Translations under genes and position numbers: made by a program
In this document: positions 52,434 to 61,910 of the stretch, piece after piece
Position numbering within the stretch: the stretch's first letter is position 1
Layout of the letters: every line of letters starts with the position of its first letter
The notes under the pieces: model-generated
Told to the model about the DNA's origin: nothing
The model's database searches: none
Seen by the model: the letters and a program-made list of their open reading frames with translations, nothing else
From: Cellulophaga baltica
GTDB taxonomy: Bacteria > Bacteroidota > Bacteroidia > Flavobacteriales > Flavobacteriaceae
Direction of reading: 5' to 3'
DNA length: 64,000 nucleotides
Assembly (NCBI RefSeq): GCF_900102165.1
Contig: NZ_FNBD01000006.1
Span: 1-64,000, forward strand

Positions 52434-53654
52434 TTATGCGCTTACATTTTCTGTGCTTAGAATATTTAACTCTTGCATGCACGCTTTCATAATTTTATAG
52501 GTGCGGGCTATATCATCATCCAATCCAATAGAAAACCGAATTAAACCTTCGCCAAGTCCCATTTCTTTCTGTTCCTCCATAGGGATTTCAGAAGAGGTAG
52601 ACGTTCCTGGTGCACTAAAGAGCGTTTTGTAAAAGCCTAGACTAACGGCTAAATACCCCAAATTCTTTTTTTGCATTAATTCCATCAAATTATTGGCGTT
52701 GTCTAAACTCCCTACATTTAAGGTAAGTAAACCACCATAGCCAAAATCTTTATTCATTTGTCTCGTCATGGTTTCATGACCAGGATGAGAAGCTAAACCT
52801 GGGTAAGAAACAGCCCATCCGTCTGCTTCAAATTTCTCCGCTAAATACTGTGCATTCTCAGCATGCTTTTTCATTCTAATAGGTAAGGTGCGCATGTTTT
52901 TTAAAATTGAAGAAGAACGTAAGCTGTCTAACGTGCTTCCTAGTAACATAGCGGCGCCACTGTTCACATCTTTTAAGCTAGCACAAAAATCTACGGTACC
53001 ACATACGACGCCTGCAACGCAATCACTTGTGCCATTTATAAATTTGGTTAAGCTATGTATGATTACATCGGCACCTAATTTTCCAGGGCTAATAGCTAAA
53101 GGAGAAAATGTATTATCTACCACAAGGGGTAAATTATGTTTTTTTGCCAATTTTGATAATGCGGCGATGTCAGCTACTTCTAAAAGCGGATTACTCACTG
53201 CCTCGCAGTAAATCATTTTTGTATTCGGGGTGATTGCTTGTGCTACAGCGGCTAGGTTTGTAGTGTCTACAAAAGAGGTATTGATCGCGAATTTTTTAAG
53301 GAAGTTTTTCATAAAAGCATACGTACCTCCATAGATAGTTCTACTACTTACAATATGATCACCAGCATCACACATTTGTAAAATTACGGAGGTAATGGCC
53401 CCCATACCGCTGGCGTATACATTCGCAGTTTCGGTACCTTCTAAGGTGGCTAATGCTTCTCCTAAATATAGGTTAGAAGGTGTGGAGTGTCTACTATATA
53501 GGTAACAACCTTCGGTATTTCCTTCAAACGTATCAAACATGGTTTTGGCAGCCATAAATGTATAGGTAGAGGAGTCTGATATGGAAGGGTTTACTCCTCC
53601 AAATTCTCCAAAAAATTGTAAATCCTGTAAGCTATCTGCTGCTTTGTGATCCAT
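52434..53654 (-). CDS. Trans-sulfuration PLP enzyme, methionine gamma-lyase-like
   Basis: The 406-residue member of the Cys/Met metabolism family has YLYSRHSTPSNLYLGEALA, VYASGMGAITSVIL and the PLP lysine in VIIHSLTKFINGTSD. Closest by pattern are methionine gamma-lyases, but cystathionine gamma-synthase or lyase cannot be excluded. It is divergent from an Lrp regulator gene with an operator-like repeat between them, which suggests control by an amino acid. Confidence 0.85.
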   Translation of the reverse strand: MDHKAADSLQDLQFFGEFGGVNPSISDSSTYTFMAAKTMFDTFEGNTEGCYLYSRHSTPSNLYLGEALATLEGTETANVYASGMGAITSVILQMCDAGDHIVSSRTIYGGTYAFMKNFLKKFAINTSFVDTTNLAAVAQAITPNTKMIYCEAVSNPLLEVADIAALSKLAKKHNLPLVVDNTFSPLAISPGKLGADVIIHSLTKFINGTSDCVAGVVCGTVDFCASLKDVNSGAAMLLGSTLDSLRSSSILKNMRTLPIRMKKHAENAQYLAEKFEADGWAVSYPGLASHPGHETMTRQMNKDFGYGGLLTLNVGSLDNANNLMELMQKKNLGYLAVSLGFYKTLFSAPGTSTSSEIPMEEQKEMGLGEGLIRFSIGLDDDIARTYKIMKACMQELNILSTENVSA

Positions 53655-53688
53655 GTCTCGTTATGTTTTAAGTTACTTAAAAAGGGTA

Positions 53689-53737
53689 ATCCGCCAATCC
53701 AGATATCAACAAACAAATAAAAACTGAATCGGCGGAT
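53689..53737 (-). promoter_or_regulatory. GC-rich inverted repeat in the leader of the lyase gene
   Basis: ATCCGCC and GGCGGAT flank a 35-nt loop, 35-83 nt before the lyase start. Beside each arm lies a related segment, AGATATCAACA and GATATATCAACA. It could be a leader hairpin or an operator. Confidence 0.35.
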
Positions 53738-53811
53738 ATATCAACACCTTAATCTTCTTGAAAATTACGTACATTGTTAAAATATATCAATGAATGATGG
53801 TATTTATAGAT

Positions 53812-53847
53812 TATAAAACTAACAATAGTGTATATTGTAGTTTTATA
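53812..53847. promoter_or_regulatory. Long inverted repeat between lyase and Lrp genes
   Basis: TATAAAACTA(A)CAATA and TATTGTAGTTTTATA are complementary over 15 bp with one extra A and a short centre (GTG plus the start of TATA). It is 48-83 nt upstream of the lrp-type start. Lrp/AsnC proteins bind such AT-rich dyads, so it is the best operator candidate for the divergent pair. Confidence 0.5.
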
Positions 53848-53894
53848 GTTTGGTATACTACCGTTGGAGCTATAAATAGTGAAAATATATCAGA

Positions 53895-54353
53895 ATGAAA
53901 CTAGATGAAATTGATGCAAAACTGTTGAGCTTACTACAGGCCAATAGTAAAAGAACCACTAAAGAGTATGCTAACAGCTTAAACTTATCTGTGACAGCGG
54001 TTTATGAAAGAATTAAGCGCTTAGAAAAAAACGGAGCGATTGATAAATATGTAGCTTTAGTCAACAAGAAAAAAGTAAACAAGGAGTTTACGGTGTTGTG
54101 TCATGTAAAATTAGCACAGCATACTAAAGATTATGTTACGTTATTTGAAAAGGAGGTTGTAAAATTAAAAGAGGTAGTAGAATGCTATCATATTAGTGGT
54201 GACTATGATTATATTTTAAAGGTTCATGTTACGGATATGGAGGAGTATAGAAATTTTATGGTTTCAAAACTTACAGCCATTAGTCACATAGGAAGTACGC
54301 AAAGTTCATTTGTGATTACAGAAGTTAAGCATACCACAGCAATTACAATTTAG
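53895..54353 (+). CDS. Lrp/AsnC-family transcriptional regulator
   Basis: The 152-residue protein has an N-terminal helix-turn-helix (LDEIDAKLLSLLQANSKR, then LSVTAVYERIKRLEKNG) and a C-terminal RAM ligand-binding domain (VVECYHISGDYDYILKVHV). It probably controls the divergent sulfur amino acid enzyme in response to an amino acid. It is well conserved in length. Confidence 0.92.
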   Translation: MKLDEIDAKLLSLLQANSKRTTKEYANSLNLSVTAVYERIKRLEKNGAIDKYVALVNKKKVNKEFTVLCHVKLAQHTKDYVTLFEKEVVKLKEVVECYHISGDYDYILKVHVTDMEEYRNFMVSKLTAISHIGSTQSSFVITEVKHTTAITI

Positions 54354-54446
54354 CACTTTATTATAACAGAAGTTTAGGCCTTTGAAGGCATTTAAACCAG
54401 AAAATAGTACTAATTTTGTTATGTTTATAAAAATTAATTCAAAATT

Positions 54447-55853
54447 ATGAGTTTATACGATGTAGCCATTATTGGTTCAGGTCCAGGTGGATATGTTGCA
54501 GCTATTCGCTGTGCGCAATTAGGAATGAAAACTGCAATTATTGAAAAATATAGCACTTTGGGAGGAACTTGCTTAAATGTAGGGTGTATTCCTTCTAAGG
54601 CATTATTAGATTCTTCTCATCATTATGAAGATGCTATAAAACATTTTGAAGATCATGGAATTGAAATTTCTGGAGACATAAAACTGAATCTTGAAAAAAT
54701 GATATCTCGTAAACAAAGTGTTGTTGATATGACAACAAAGGGGATTGAGTTTTTGATGGATAAAAATAAAATTGATGTATTTACGGGTACAGGGAGTTTT
54801 AAAGATGCTACGCACATTACGGTAGCTAAAGCAGATGGAACAACAGAAACTATAGAAGCAAAAAATACCATTATTGCAACAGGTTCTAAACCATCAACCT
54901 TACCTTTTATTAAATTAGATAAAGAGCGTGTAATTACCTCTACAGAAGCGCTGAAACTAAAAGAAGTACCTAAGCACATGATTGTTATCGGCGGTGGTGT
55001 TATTGGTTTAGAATTAGGGCAAGTTTATAAAAGACTAGGAGCAGAAGTTACGGTTGTTGAATTTATGGATCGTATTATTCCAGGAATGGATGGTGCGTTA
55101 TCTAAAGAATTAATGAAAGTACTTAAAAAGCAAAAAATTAAATTCCAACTTTCTCACAAAGTAAAATCTGTAGAACGTAAGGGTGATGAAGTTATCGTGA
55201 AAGCGGATAATAAAAAAGGAGAAGAAATTACCTTCACTGGAGATTATTGTTTAGTAGCGGTAGGCCGTCATGCCTATACCGATGGGTTAAACCTTGAAGC
55301 TGCAGGTGTAAAACTAGAAGAAAGAGGACGAGTAGCGGTAAATGAGCATTTACAGACAAATGTTTCTAATATTTATGCTATTGGTGATGTTATTAAAGGA
55401 GCTATGCTTGCACACAAAGCGGAAGAAGAAGGTACTTTGGTTGCTGAAATTTTAGCAGGACAAAAACCTCATATTGATTATAACTTAATTCCAGGTGTTG
55501 TTTACACATGGCCAGAGGTTGCAGCAGTAGGACAGACAGAAGAGCAATTAAAAGAGGCGGGTATTGAATACAAATCTGGTTCTTTTCCTATGCGTGCTTT
55601 AGGACGTTCTAGAGCAAGTGGTGATACCGACGGATTTGTGAAGATTCTTGCGGATAAAAAAACAGATGAAGTTTTAGGAGTTCATATGATTGGGGCTCGT
55701 GTAGCAGATTTGATAGCAGAAGGCGTAACAGCAATGGAGTTTAGAGCTTCTGCTGAAGATATCGCCAGAATGAGTCATGCGCATCCAACCTATGCGGAAG
55801 CTGTGAAAGAAGCAGCTCTTGCAGCCACAGAAGATAGAGCGTTACACGTGTAA
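54447..55853 (+). CDS. lpdA: Dihydrolipoyl dehydrogenase
   Basis: The 468-residue FAD disulfide oxidoreductase has the FAD site AIIGSGPGGYVAAIRCAQ, the redox pair GGTCLNVGCIPSKA, the NAD site VIGGGVIGLELGQVY and the C-terminal catalytic HAHPTYAEA. It reoxidises lipoamide as E3 of 2-oxoacid dehydrogenases and glycine cleavage. It is monocistronic with its own terminator. Confidence 0.96.
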   Translation: MSLYDVAIIGSGPGGYVAAIRCAQLGMKTAIIEKYSTLGGTCLNVGCIPSKALLDSSHHYEDAIKHFEDHGIEISGDIKLNLEKMISRKQSVVDMTTKGIEFLMDKNKIDVFTGTGSFKDATHITVAKADGTTETIEAKNTIIATGSKPSTLPFIKLDKERVITSTEALKLKEVPKHMIVIGGGVIGLELGQVYKRLGAEVTVVEFMDRIIPGMDGALSKELMKVLKKQKIKFQLSHKVKSVERKGDEVIVKADNKKGEEITFTGDYCLVAVGRHAYTDGLNLEAAGVKLEERGRVAVNEHLQTNVSNIYAIGDVIKGAMLAHKAEEEGTLVAEILAGQKPHIDYNLIPGVVYTWPEVAAVGQTEEQLKEAGIEYKSGSFPMRALGRSRASGDTDGFVKILADKKTDEVLGVHMIGARVADLIAEGVTAMEFRASAEDIARMSHAHPTYAEAVKEAALAATEDRALHV

Positions 55854-55874
55854 TCTAAAATATAATTCATATAG

Positions 55875-55931
55875 GCCTATCGAAATTTATATACTCGTTT
55901 TATCAGTGTTTAAATTTAGATAGGCTTTTTT
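55875..55931 (+). terminator. Terminator after lpdA
   Basis: GCCTATC and GATAGGC pair across a long AT loop, followed by TTTTTT. The loop of 37 nt makes it weaker than the other terminators here. Confidence 0.55.
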
Positions 55932-56019
55932 ATTTTTAATAAAGTGCTTAATTTTTCTAAACACGTAGGGAGTTCATATAATTGAAAAATAAAGGTAAGG
56001 AATATTTAAAATCTCATCG

Positions 56020-57030
56020 ATGCAGATAAATGACAAAACAGGAATAGCAAACTACCAAGCGCATTCTAATAGGTATACTTCCATGACGTATAATCGTGCA
56101 GGAAAAAGTGGAGTTTTGCTTCCAGCAATATCCTTAGGTTTATGGCATAATTTTGGTTTTATAGATAATATTCAAAATGGACGCGAAGTTTTAAGAACCG
56201 CTTTCGATTTGGGAATTACTCATTTTGATTTGGCTAATAACTATGGACCTCCTTACGGGTCTGCAGAAGAAAACTTTGGAACCATCTTTAAAAAAGATTT
56301 TCAATCGTATCGCGATGAGTTGTTTATAGCCTCCAAAGCGGGGTATGATATGTTGCCTGGTCCTTATGGTAATATGGGGTCTCGTAAATATTTGATTGCT
56401 AGCTTAGATCAAAGTCTAAAAAGAATGGGATTAGATTATGTAGATATTTTTTATCACCATAGACCTGATCCAGATACGCCACTAGAAGAAACAATGGGTG
56501 CGCTAGCAGATATTGTACGCCAAGGGAAAGCTCTATATGTAGGGATTTCTAACTACCAACCAGAAGAAACTAAAGAAGCCGCCAGATTATTAAAAGAAAT
56601 GAACGTTCCTTTTATACTACACCAAGCACGGTATTCTATTTTTGATAAATGGGTAGAGAATGGTTTGTTAGATACTTTAGATGAAGCAGGAGTTGGTTGC
56701 ATTGCTTTTTCTCCACTGGCGCAAGGAATGCTTACCAATAAATATGTACATGGAATTCCAGAAGATTCTAGAGCGGCGAAAAATTTTACGTATTTAGAAA
56801 CGACACAAGTGCAAGAGAATCTTGAAAAAATAAAAGGATTGGCGAAAATAGCGGATGAACGTGGCCAAAAATTATCACAAATGGCGATTGCTTGGTTATT
56901 GAAAAGACCAACGGTATCATCGGTTCTTATTGGGGCTAGTTCTTCACAACAATTAAAAGAAAACGTGGCAGCCTTAGATAATTTAGCGTTTTCACCGGAA
57001 GAAATAATAAAGATTAATAAGTTTTCCTAA
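56020..57030 (+). CDS. Aldo/keto reductase, YghZ type
   Basis: The 336-residue TIM-barrel oxidoreductase has the YghZ-like start (MTYNRAGKSG at residues 22-31, then LPAISLGLWHNFG), the tyrosine in DLANNYGPPYGSAEENFG, the lysine in FIASKAGYDM and the histidine in YHHRPDPDTP. It reduces L-glyceraldehyde 3-phosphate or similar aldehydes with NADPH. Homologues have a similar leading extension, which supports the first ATG. Confidence 0.9.
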   Translation: MQINDKTGIANYQAHSNRYTSMTYNRAGKSGVLLPAISLGLWHNFGFIDNIQNGREVLRTAFDLGITHFDLANNYGPPYGSAEENFGTIFKKDFQSYRDELFIASKAGYDMLPGPYGNMGSRKYLIASLDQSLKRMGLDYVDIFYHHRPDPDTPLEETMGALADIVRQGKALYVGISNYQPEETKEAARLLKEMNVPFILHQARYSIFDKWVENGLLDTLDEAGVGCIAFSPLAQGMLTNKYVHGIPEDSRAAKNFTYLETTQVQENLEKIKGLAKIADERGQKLSQMAIAWLLKRPTVSSVLIGASSSQQLKENVAALDNLAFSPEEIIKINKFS

Positions 57031-57060
57031 GGTAAGCTACACTTTATTTGAATATTATAA

Positions 57061-57091
57061 AAAAAGCCATCTATAATTAGATGGCTTTTTT
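57061..57091. terminator. Bidirectional terminator
   Basis: AAAAGCCATCTA and TAGATGGCTTTT pair around ATAAT or similar, with A and T tracts on both sides. It serves the converging aldo/keto reductase and CDGSH genes. Confidence 0.9.
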
Positions 57092-57094
57092 GTG

Positions 57095-57328
57095 CTATAA
57101 ATTTTTATGAGTACCATCGCAATACGGTGGATTGCTAGTTTTCTTACAGGTACATAAATATGCTTTTTTATCTTCTTCCACAGAGAAACGCATCGAAGGA
57201 GTGGCATTATGTGCTTTGTGAGAACCATCGCAAAATGGTTGATTGCTACTATGACTACAAGTGCACCATCCGTAATTTTTATCTTTTTCTAAGTCTACGG
57301 CAATCGGAGCATATTTTTCTTCACTCAT
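57095..57328 (-). CDS. CDGSH iron-sulfur protein
   Basis: The 77-residue protein has two CDGSH-type [2Fe-2S] motifs, CTCSHSSNQPFCDGSH and CTCKKTSNPPYCDGTH. Each has three Cys and one His ligand. Such tandem domains are redox-active and oxygen-sensitive; the physiological partner is unknown. It ends just before the bidirectional terminator. Confidence 0.93.
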   Translation of the reverse strand: MSEEKYAPIAVDLEKDKNYGWCTCSHSSNQPFCDGSHKAHNATPSMRFSVEEDKKAYLCTCKKTSNPPYCDGTHKNL

Positions 57329-57387
57329 TATATTCTAATTTTTTAAGTGAAGATAATAGAAATTGTAAAGTAAAAATATAGTGGAGA

Positions 57388-58581
57388 TCAATCTTTAACC
57401 AGTCTAAATAACTTAAGAGTAGCGTTTCTTATTTTGATGAAAAGATCCTTTGTTAATTTAAAAGCAAAAGTAGCCCAAGGTTCCAATAAAGTGGTGCCTT
57501 GTTTTAGGGCACTAACTATAGTTGCTTTGATAACAACTTTATGTTTTTCATACTGTAACGCCAAGAAGGTACAGGTAATCATAAATGCAATAGCGCCAGG
57601 AATAATAATAGATGGAGCTAAAGAATGATTTAAAAAGTAGTACAAACCAACACCAATAAAACTTCCATAAAGAATAATATAATGTACTACATAGATAGAT
57701 AGCGTACTCTGTCCCATTTTTAGTAAAGTACTATTGGTCATAAACTTTCTAAACAACATAAAAACAGCAAAGACTAACAATACGTCACCTAGACGAATGA
57801 ATAAGTAGTTGTTGAAAAAGATATCTGCAAATAATTGAACTTTTGTAGTTTCAGCCAAGTATAAAAATACTGCGGAAGAGCCAAATAACAAACCAGCACC
57901 TAAGGTTAGGGCAGTAGTGATGGCTATAGGATATACATATTTTGCATTTTTAAATTTTGCAAATACTAAAGACAAAAATGCACCACAGGTTGCATATCCA
58001 AACCAAGGGAAGATCGTGAATACAGATCCGTTAGCTTTGGTAAAGTAATTCGCAAAAGTTTGTGGTAAGTAAGCATGCGCCCATTTACTGTAGTTAGGCT
58101 CAAAAATAAAGAGCAGTATGGTAATTGCTAGTAAGGCAATAGGAAATAGCGCTTTTCTTTTTTCTGTTAAAACATAAAGTGCTATAATTCCTAATAAAGA
58201 TAATCCTATACAGTGTAGTACATCAACTAAATAAAAGGTATTGTAAATTTGCCCCACTAATAATCCCCAAAAGTTTAAGCGCAAAAGATATCCTATGAGC
58301 ACTAATTGTAGGCCACGCTTTATTCCTTTGGCAACTCTAGGGTTACTAAAACCTGTTTTATCGCCTTTAGTTAAAAGAAAAGTAAATATAAAACCGGATA
58401 CCGTAAAGAACACAGGGGCCGTGATACCTCTAAAATAAAGCCAAATATTATAGCCTAAATGAGAAGTGTCTCTAAAGGCATGATCTAGTAAACCATCTAC
58501 AAAATGCCCTTGTAGCATCATTAATATCGCCCATGCACGCATGGCATCAATAAAGTAAAGTCTATCTGGTTTATTTATCAT
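57388..58581 (-). CDS. Acyltransferase-type multi-span membrane protein (HGSNAT-like)
   Basis: The 397-residue protein has about ten membrane helices. It starts DRLYFIDAMRAWAILMMLQG, then HFVDG and ITAPVFFTVSGFIFTFLL, the pattern of heparan-alpha-glucosaminide N-acetyltransferase-like (DUF1624) and related acyltransferases. It may transfer acyl groups across the membrane; the substrate is unknown. It is alone on the minus strand. Confidence 0.75.
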   Translation of the reverse strand: MINKPDRLYFIDAMRAWAILMMLQGHFVDGLLDHAFRDTSHLGYNIWLYFRGITAPVFFTVSGFIFTFLLTKGDKTGFSNPRVAKGIKRGLQLVLIGYLLRLNFWGLLVGQIYNTFYLVDVLHCIGLSLLGIIALYVLTEKRKALFPIALLAITILLFIFEPNYSKWAHAYLPQTFANYFTKANGSVFTIFPWFGYATCGAFLSLVFAKFKNAKYVYPIAITTALTLGAGLLFGSSAVFLYLAETTKVQLFADIFFNNYLFIRLGDVLLVFAVFMLFRKFMTNSTLLKMGQSTLSIYVVHYIILYGSFIGVGLYYFLNHSLAPSIIIPGAIAFMITCTFLALQYEKHKVVIKATIVSALKQGTTLLEPWATFAFKLTKDLFIKIRNATLKLFRLVKD

Positions 58582-58713
58582 TTCATAAATAATTTACTGT
58601 ATATACTTGTTAAACAGTAATTTTAGATGTTTAGTGCCGCAAAATTAGATAATTTTTAGACATGTTGGCACTATTTACTTTATTTTCGTTGTAATAACCC
58701 TAAAATAAAATGC

Positions 58714-59250
58714 ATGTCGACAATTTTAGCTTTTGCAGGAAGTAACTCCTCTTCATCTATAAATTATAAATTAGTACAATATACTGCTGGACTAGTAGGA
58801 GAAAAAGAGGTGCAGGTTGTTAATTTAGCCAATTATCCATTTCCGTTATATAGTGTTGATGAAGAGAAAAATAATGGATTTGTTAATTCTCTTGTAGAAT
58901 TTAATAGCGAAATTAAATCTGCTGCTGGTTTAATTATTTCGGTAAACGAACACAACAGTAACCCTTCTGCTTATTTTAAAAATCTTTTAGATTGGTTATC
59001 TAGAGTTGATAAAACTTTTTTAGCTGAAACTAACATATTCTTAATGAGTACTTCTCCAGGAAAAAGAGGTGGAATGAGTGCCTTAGAAATTACAGCGAAC
59101 CTATTGCCTCGCTTTGGAGCAACGGTTGTAGCAACTTTTTCGCTTCCTTCATTTCAAGAAAATTTTGACGAAGCAAAAGGTATTGTAGATGCTGATCTTG
59201 CGAAACAGCACCAAGAGGCCCTAAACCAATTCTTAGCTAAACTATCTTAA
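58714..59250 (+). CDS. NADPH-dependent FMN reductase family protein
   Basis: The 178-residue flavodoxin-fold enzyme has the FMN phosphate loop AFAGSNSSSSINYKLV, then IISVNEHNSNPSAYFKNLLDW and LMSTSPGKRGGM. It reduces FMN, quinones or azo compounds. It starts a plus-strand run with pabB only 3 nt after it. Confidence 0.88.
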   Translation: MSTILAFAGSNSSSSINYKLVQYTAGLVGEKEVQVVNLANYPFPLYSVDEEKNNGFVNSLVEFNSEIKSAAGLIISVNEHNSNPSAYFKNLLDWLSRVDKTFLAETNIFLMSTSPGKRGGMSALEITANLLPRFGATVVATFSLPSFQENFDEAKGIVDADLAKQHQEALNQFLAKLS

Positions 59251-59253
59251 GTA

Positions 59254-60558
59254 TTGCGAAAAAAAGTTACTTATACCTTTGAGGATTTACCTTTTCTTAA
59301 GGATTCGATTTTACAATGGGCACAACAATATTATGAAGTGGTCTGGCTAGATAGTAATGCGCACAAACAAAAGTATGATTCTTTTGATGCGCTTATCGCT
59401 GTTGATGCATTAACCTCCATAAAAACGGATCATAAAAATGCCTTTGACGATTTAAAAACCTATCAAGAGCAAACCAAAGATTGGATTTTTGGATATTTGA
59501 CATACGATCTAAAGAATGATGTAGAAAAGCTGGAATCTGCTAACTTTGATGGTGTTGAGTTTCCAGAGTTGTATTTTTTTCAACCCAAGAAAATAATAAA
59601 AATTAAGGGTCATTGCCTTGAGTTTGACTATTTGAATATGGTTGATGATGAGATTGAAGAAGATTATCAAACAATCATCAAGAGTCCACCTAATACAGGA
59701 GACAAAACACAGAGTTCAGCCAAAGATATTCATATTAAAATGCGAATTTTTAAAAATGAGTATTTTAGTAAAGTGACTAAAATGCTTGATCATATAAAAC
59801 ACGGAGCTATTTATGAAGCAAATTTCTGTCAAGAATTCTATGCGGAAAACTATACGATGGACCCCCTGAAAGTCTATCAGAAATTAAATGAGATCTCTAA
59901 AGCACCTTTTGCTACATTTTTAAAATTAGACGATAAGTTTCTTTTGTGTGCTTCTCCTGAGCGCTATTTAAAAAAAATGGGTTCAAAACTAATTTCTCAG
60001 CCTATAAAAGGTACAGCCAAAAGAGCCTCCAATAAAGAGGAAGATGACAAACTTAAAGAGCGCCTAGCGCAGGATGAGAAAGAAAGAGCGGAAAACATTA
60101 TGATCGTAGATTTAGTACGTAATGATTTGTCTAAGAGTGCCATTAAAGGTACAGTAGCTGTAGAGGAGCTCTGCAAAGTGTACACTTTTGATCAAGTGCA
60201 TCAAATGATATCTACGGTAATTGCCCATGTAGCTGCAGATAAGAGTCCGGTAACTATTATTAAAGACAGTTTTCCTATGGGAAGTATGACGGGGGCTCCT
60301 AAAGTATCTGCCATGAAAATTATAGAAACCTTGGAAAGCTTTAAGCGGGGATTGTACAGTGGTGCTGTTGGCTATTTTTCTCCGGAAGGCGATTTTGATT
60401 TTAATGTGATCATCCGAAGTATTCTTTATAATAAAAGTAAAAAGTATATTTCTTTTTCTGTAGGAAGCGCCATTACTGCCAAGGCAACGCCAGAAAATGA
60501 ATACCAAGAGTGTTTACTTAAAGCAAAAGCAATGCGTCAAGTTCTTGAAGATAATTGA
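59254..60558 (+). CDS. pabB: Aminodeoxychorismate synthase component I
   Basis: The 434-residue chorismate-binding enzyme has YEANFCQEFYAE, the QPIKGTAKR loop, NIMIVDLVRNDLSK and GSMTGAPKVSAMKIIE. It converts chorismate to 4-amino-4-deoxychorismate for folate synthesis. Anthranilate synthase is the alternative, but the sequence and the stand-alone setting fit PabB. It uses a TTG start 3 nt after the FMN reductase stop. Confidence 0.87.
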   Translation: MRKKVTYTFEDLPFLKDSILQWAQQYYEVVWLDSNAHKQKYDSFDALIAVDALTSIKTDHKNAFDDLKTYQEQTKDWIFGYLTYDLKNDVEKLESANFDGVEFPELYFFQPKKIIKIKGHCLEFDYLNMVDDEIEEDYQTIIKSPPNTGDKTQSSAKDIHIKMRIFKNEYFSKVTKMLDHIKHGAIYEANFCQEFYAENYTMDPLKVYQKLNEISKAPFATFLKLDDKFLLCASPERYLKKMGSKLISQPIKGTAKRASNKEEDDKLKERLAQDEKERAENIMIVDLVRNDLSKSAIKGTVAVEELCKVYTFDQVHQMISTVIAHVAADKSPVTIIKDSFPMGSMTGAPKVSAMKIIETLESFKRGLYSGAVGYFSPEGDFDFNVIIRSILYNKSKKYISFSVGSAITAKATPENEYQECLLKAKAMRQVLEDN

Positions 60559-60605
60559 TGCTAGAGAACCTATAGACTTCATTTTTCTTATGTACTTTTG
60601 TAACT

Positions 60606-61910
60606 GTGCAAGAACCATTTAAATCACATATTCAAGATAATTTTCCAGAACTAAAAAACAAGCATTTTTTAGTAGCTTGTAGTGGCGGTATTGATAGTGC
60701 AGTACTGGTTCACTTATGCAAAACTATAGGATTAGAATTTTCTTTAGCCCATTGTAATTTTAAGTTAAGAGGAGCAGAGAGTGATGCAGACGAAGCTTTC
60801 GTAGTATCATTAGCCTCAGAGTTAAAAATACCTGTGTACCATACGAGCTTTGATACGAAAGAATATATGAAAGCGCATAAGGTTTCTTTGCAAATTGCAG
60901 CAAGAGAATTACGGTATGACTGGTTCGCTGAACTACAAGCGAAACATCAAATAGCAACTTTGGTTACAGCACATCATGCTGATGATAACGTAGAGACATT
61001 TTTAATCAACCTTTCTAGAGGAACGGGTATTGATGGTTTGACGGGGATTCCGGAAAGAACAGCGACTATTGCCAGACCGCTTTTACGATTTTCTAGGGAA
61101 CAAATCTTGGACTATGCACATCGCTTTGATATCTCCTGGAGGGAAGATAAAAGTAATCAAGAGACTAAATATGTACGGAATAAAATAAGACATAAAATTG
61201 TTCCACATTTAAAAGAACTACATCCTTCTTTTTTAAATAATTTTTTACAGAGTCAACAGTATTTAGCCGAAACGGCAAATTTGTTAGACCATCATATTCA
61301 GGAACTACGGACGGCTCTTTTTAAAGAAGATGGTGCTGGTTTTATGGTGTCTATTGCCGCTCTTAAAAAGCAAAAAGCCTTAAAATCTTTGGTGTATCAC
61401 TTATTTAAACCTTTTGGTTTTACAGATGCGTCGGCAATTTTAGACTTACTATCGGCTATGAGTGGTAAAGAATTGCACTCGGTTAGCCACCGCCTGCTCA
61501 AAGATCGAGATGATCTGTATTTAAAAGCGGTACAACCTAGTTCCAAGGATATTTTTGAAATCGAAGATCCCTGTAATTCGGTTAGGGAACCTTTGTCCAT
61601 TACAATTGAAGAAGTATCGGCAATAACAACTACAGGTACAGATACGTTATATGTAGATAAAGACCATTTAAAGTTTCCTTTAACTGTAAGAAAATATAAA
61701 ACGGGCGACTATTTTTATCCTTTCGGAATGAAAGGAGTAAAAAAGTTAAGCAAATACTTTAAAGACGAGAAATACAGTCAATTTCAAAAAGAACAACAAT
61801 GGTTACTTTGTAGTGAAGATGCTATCGTTTGGGTGATTGGTAAGAGAGCAGATAATCGATTTAAAGTATCAAAAAAGACACATACAATATTAAAATTTAG
61901 CCTAGCATAA
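60606..61910 (+). CDS. tilS: tRNA(Ile)-lysidine synthase
   Basis: The 434-residue N-type ATP pyrophosphatase has the P-loop VACSGGIDSAVLVHL, then TAHHADDNVETFLINLSRGTG and the C-terminal TilS domain (VRKYKTGDYFYPFGMKG). It makes lysidine at the wobble position of the AUA-reading tRNA and is essential. It uses a GTG start, and its stop overlaps the dsbD start (TAATG). Confidence 0.94.
   Translation: MQEPFKSHIQDNFPELKNKHFLVACSGGIDSAVLVHLCKTIGLEFSLAHCNFKLRGAESDADEAFVVSLASELKIPVYHTSFDTKEYMKAHKVSLQIAARELRYDWFAELQAKHQIATLVTAHHADDNVETFLINLSRGTGIDGLTGIPERTATIARPLLRFSREQILDYAHRFDISWREDKSNQETKYVRNKIRHKIVPHLKELHPSFLNNFLQSQQYLAETANLLDHHIQELRTALFKEDGAGFMVSIAALKKQKALKSLVYHLFKPFGFTDASAILDLLSAMSGKELHSVSHRLLKDRDDLYLKAVQPSSKDIFEIEDPCNSVREPLSITIEEVSAITTTGTDTLYVDKDHLKFPLTVRKYKTGDYFYPFGMKGVKKLSKYFKDEKYSQFQKEQQWLLCSEDAIVWVIGKRADNRFKVSKKTHTILKFSLA

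Noticed and set aside
53689-53737. SAM riboswitch in front of the lyase gene
   Set aside because: Only one stem is visible, and none of the conserved cores of SAM-I or SAM-II classes are present.
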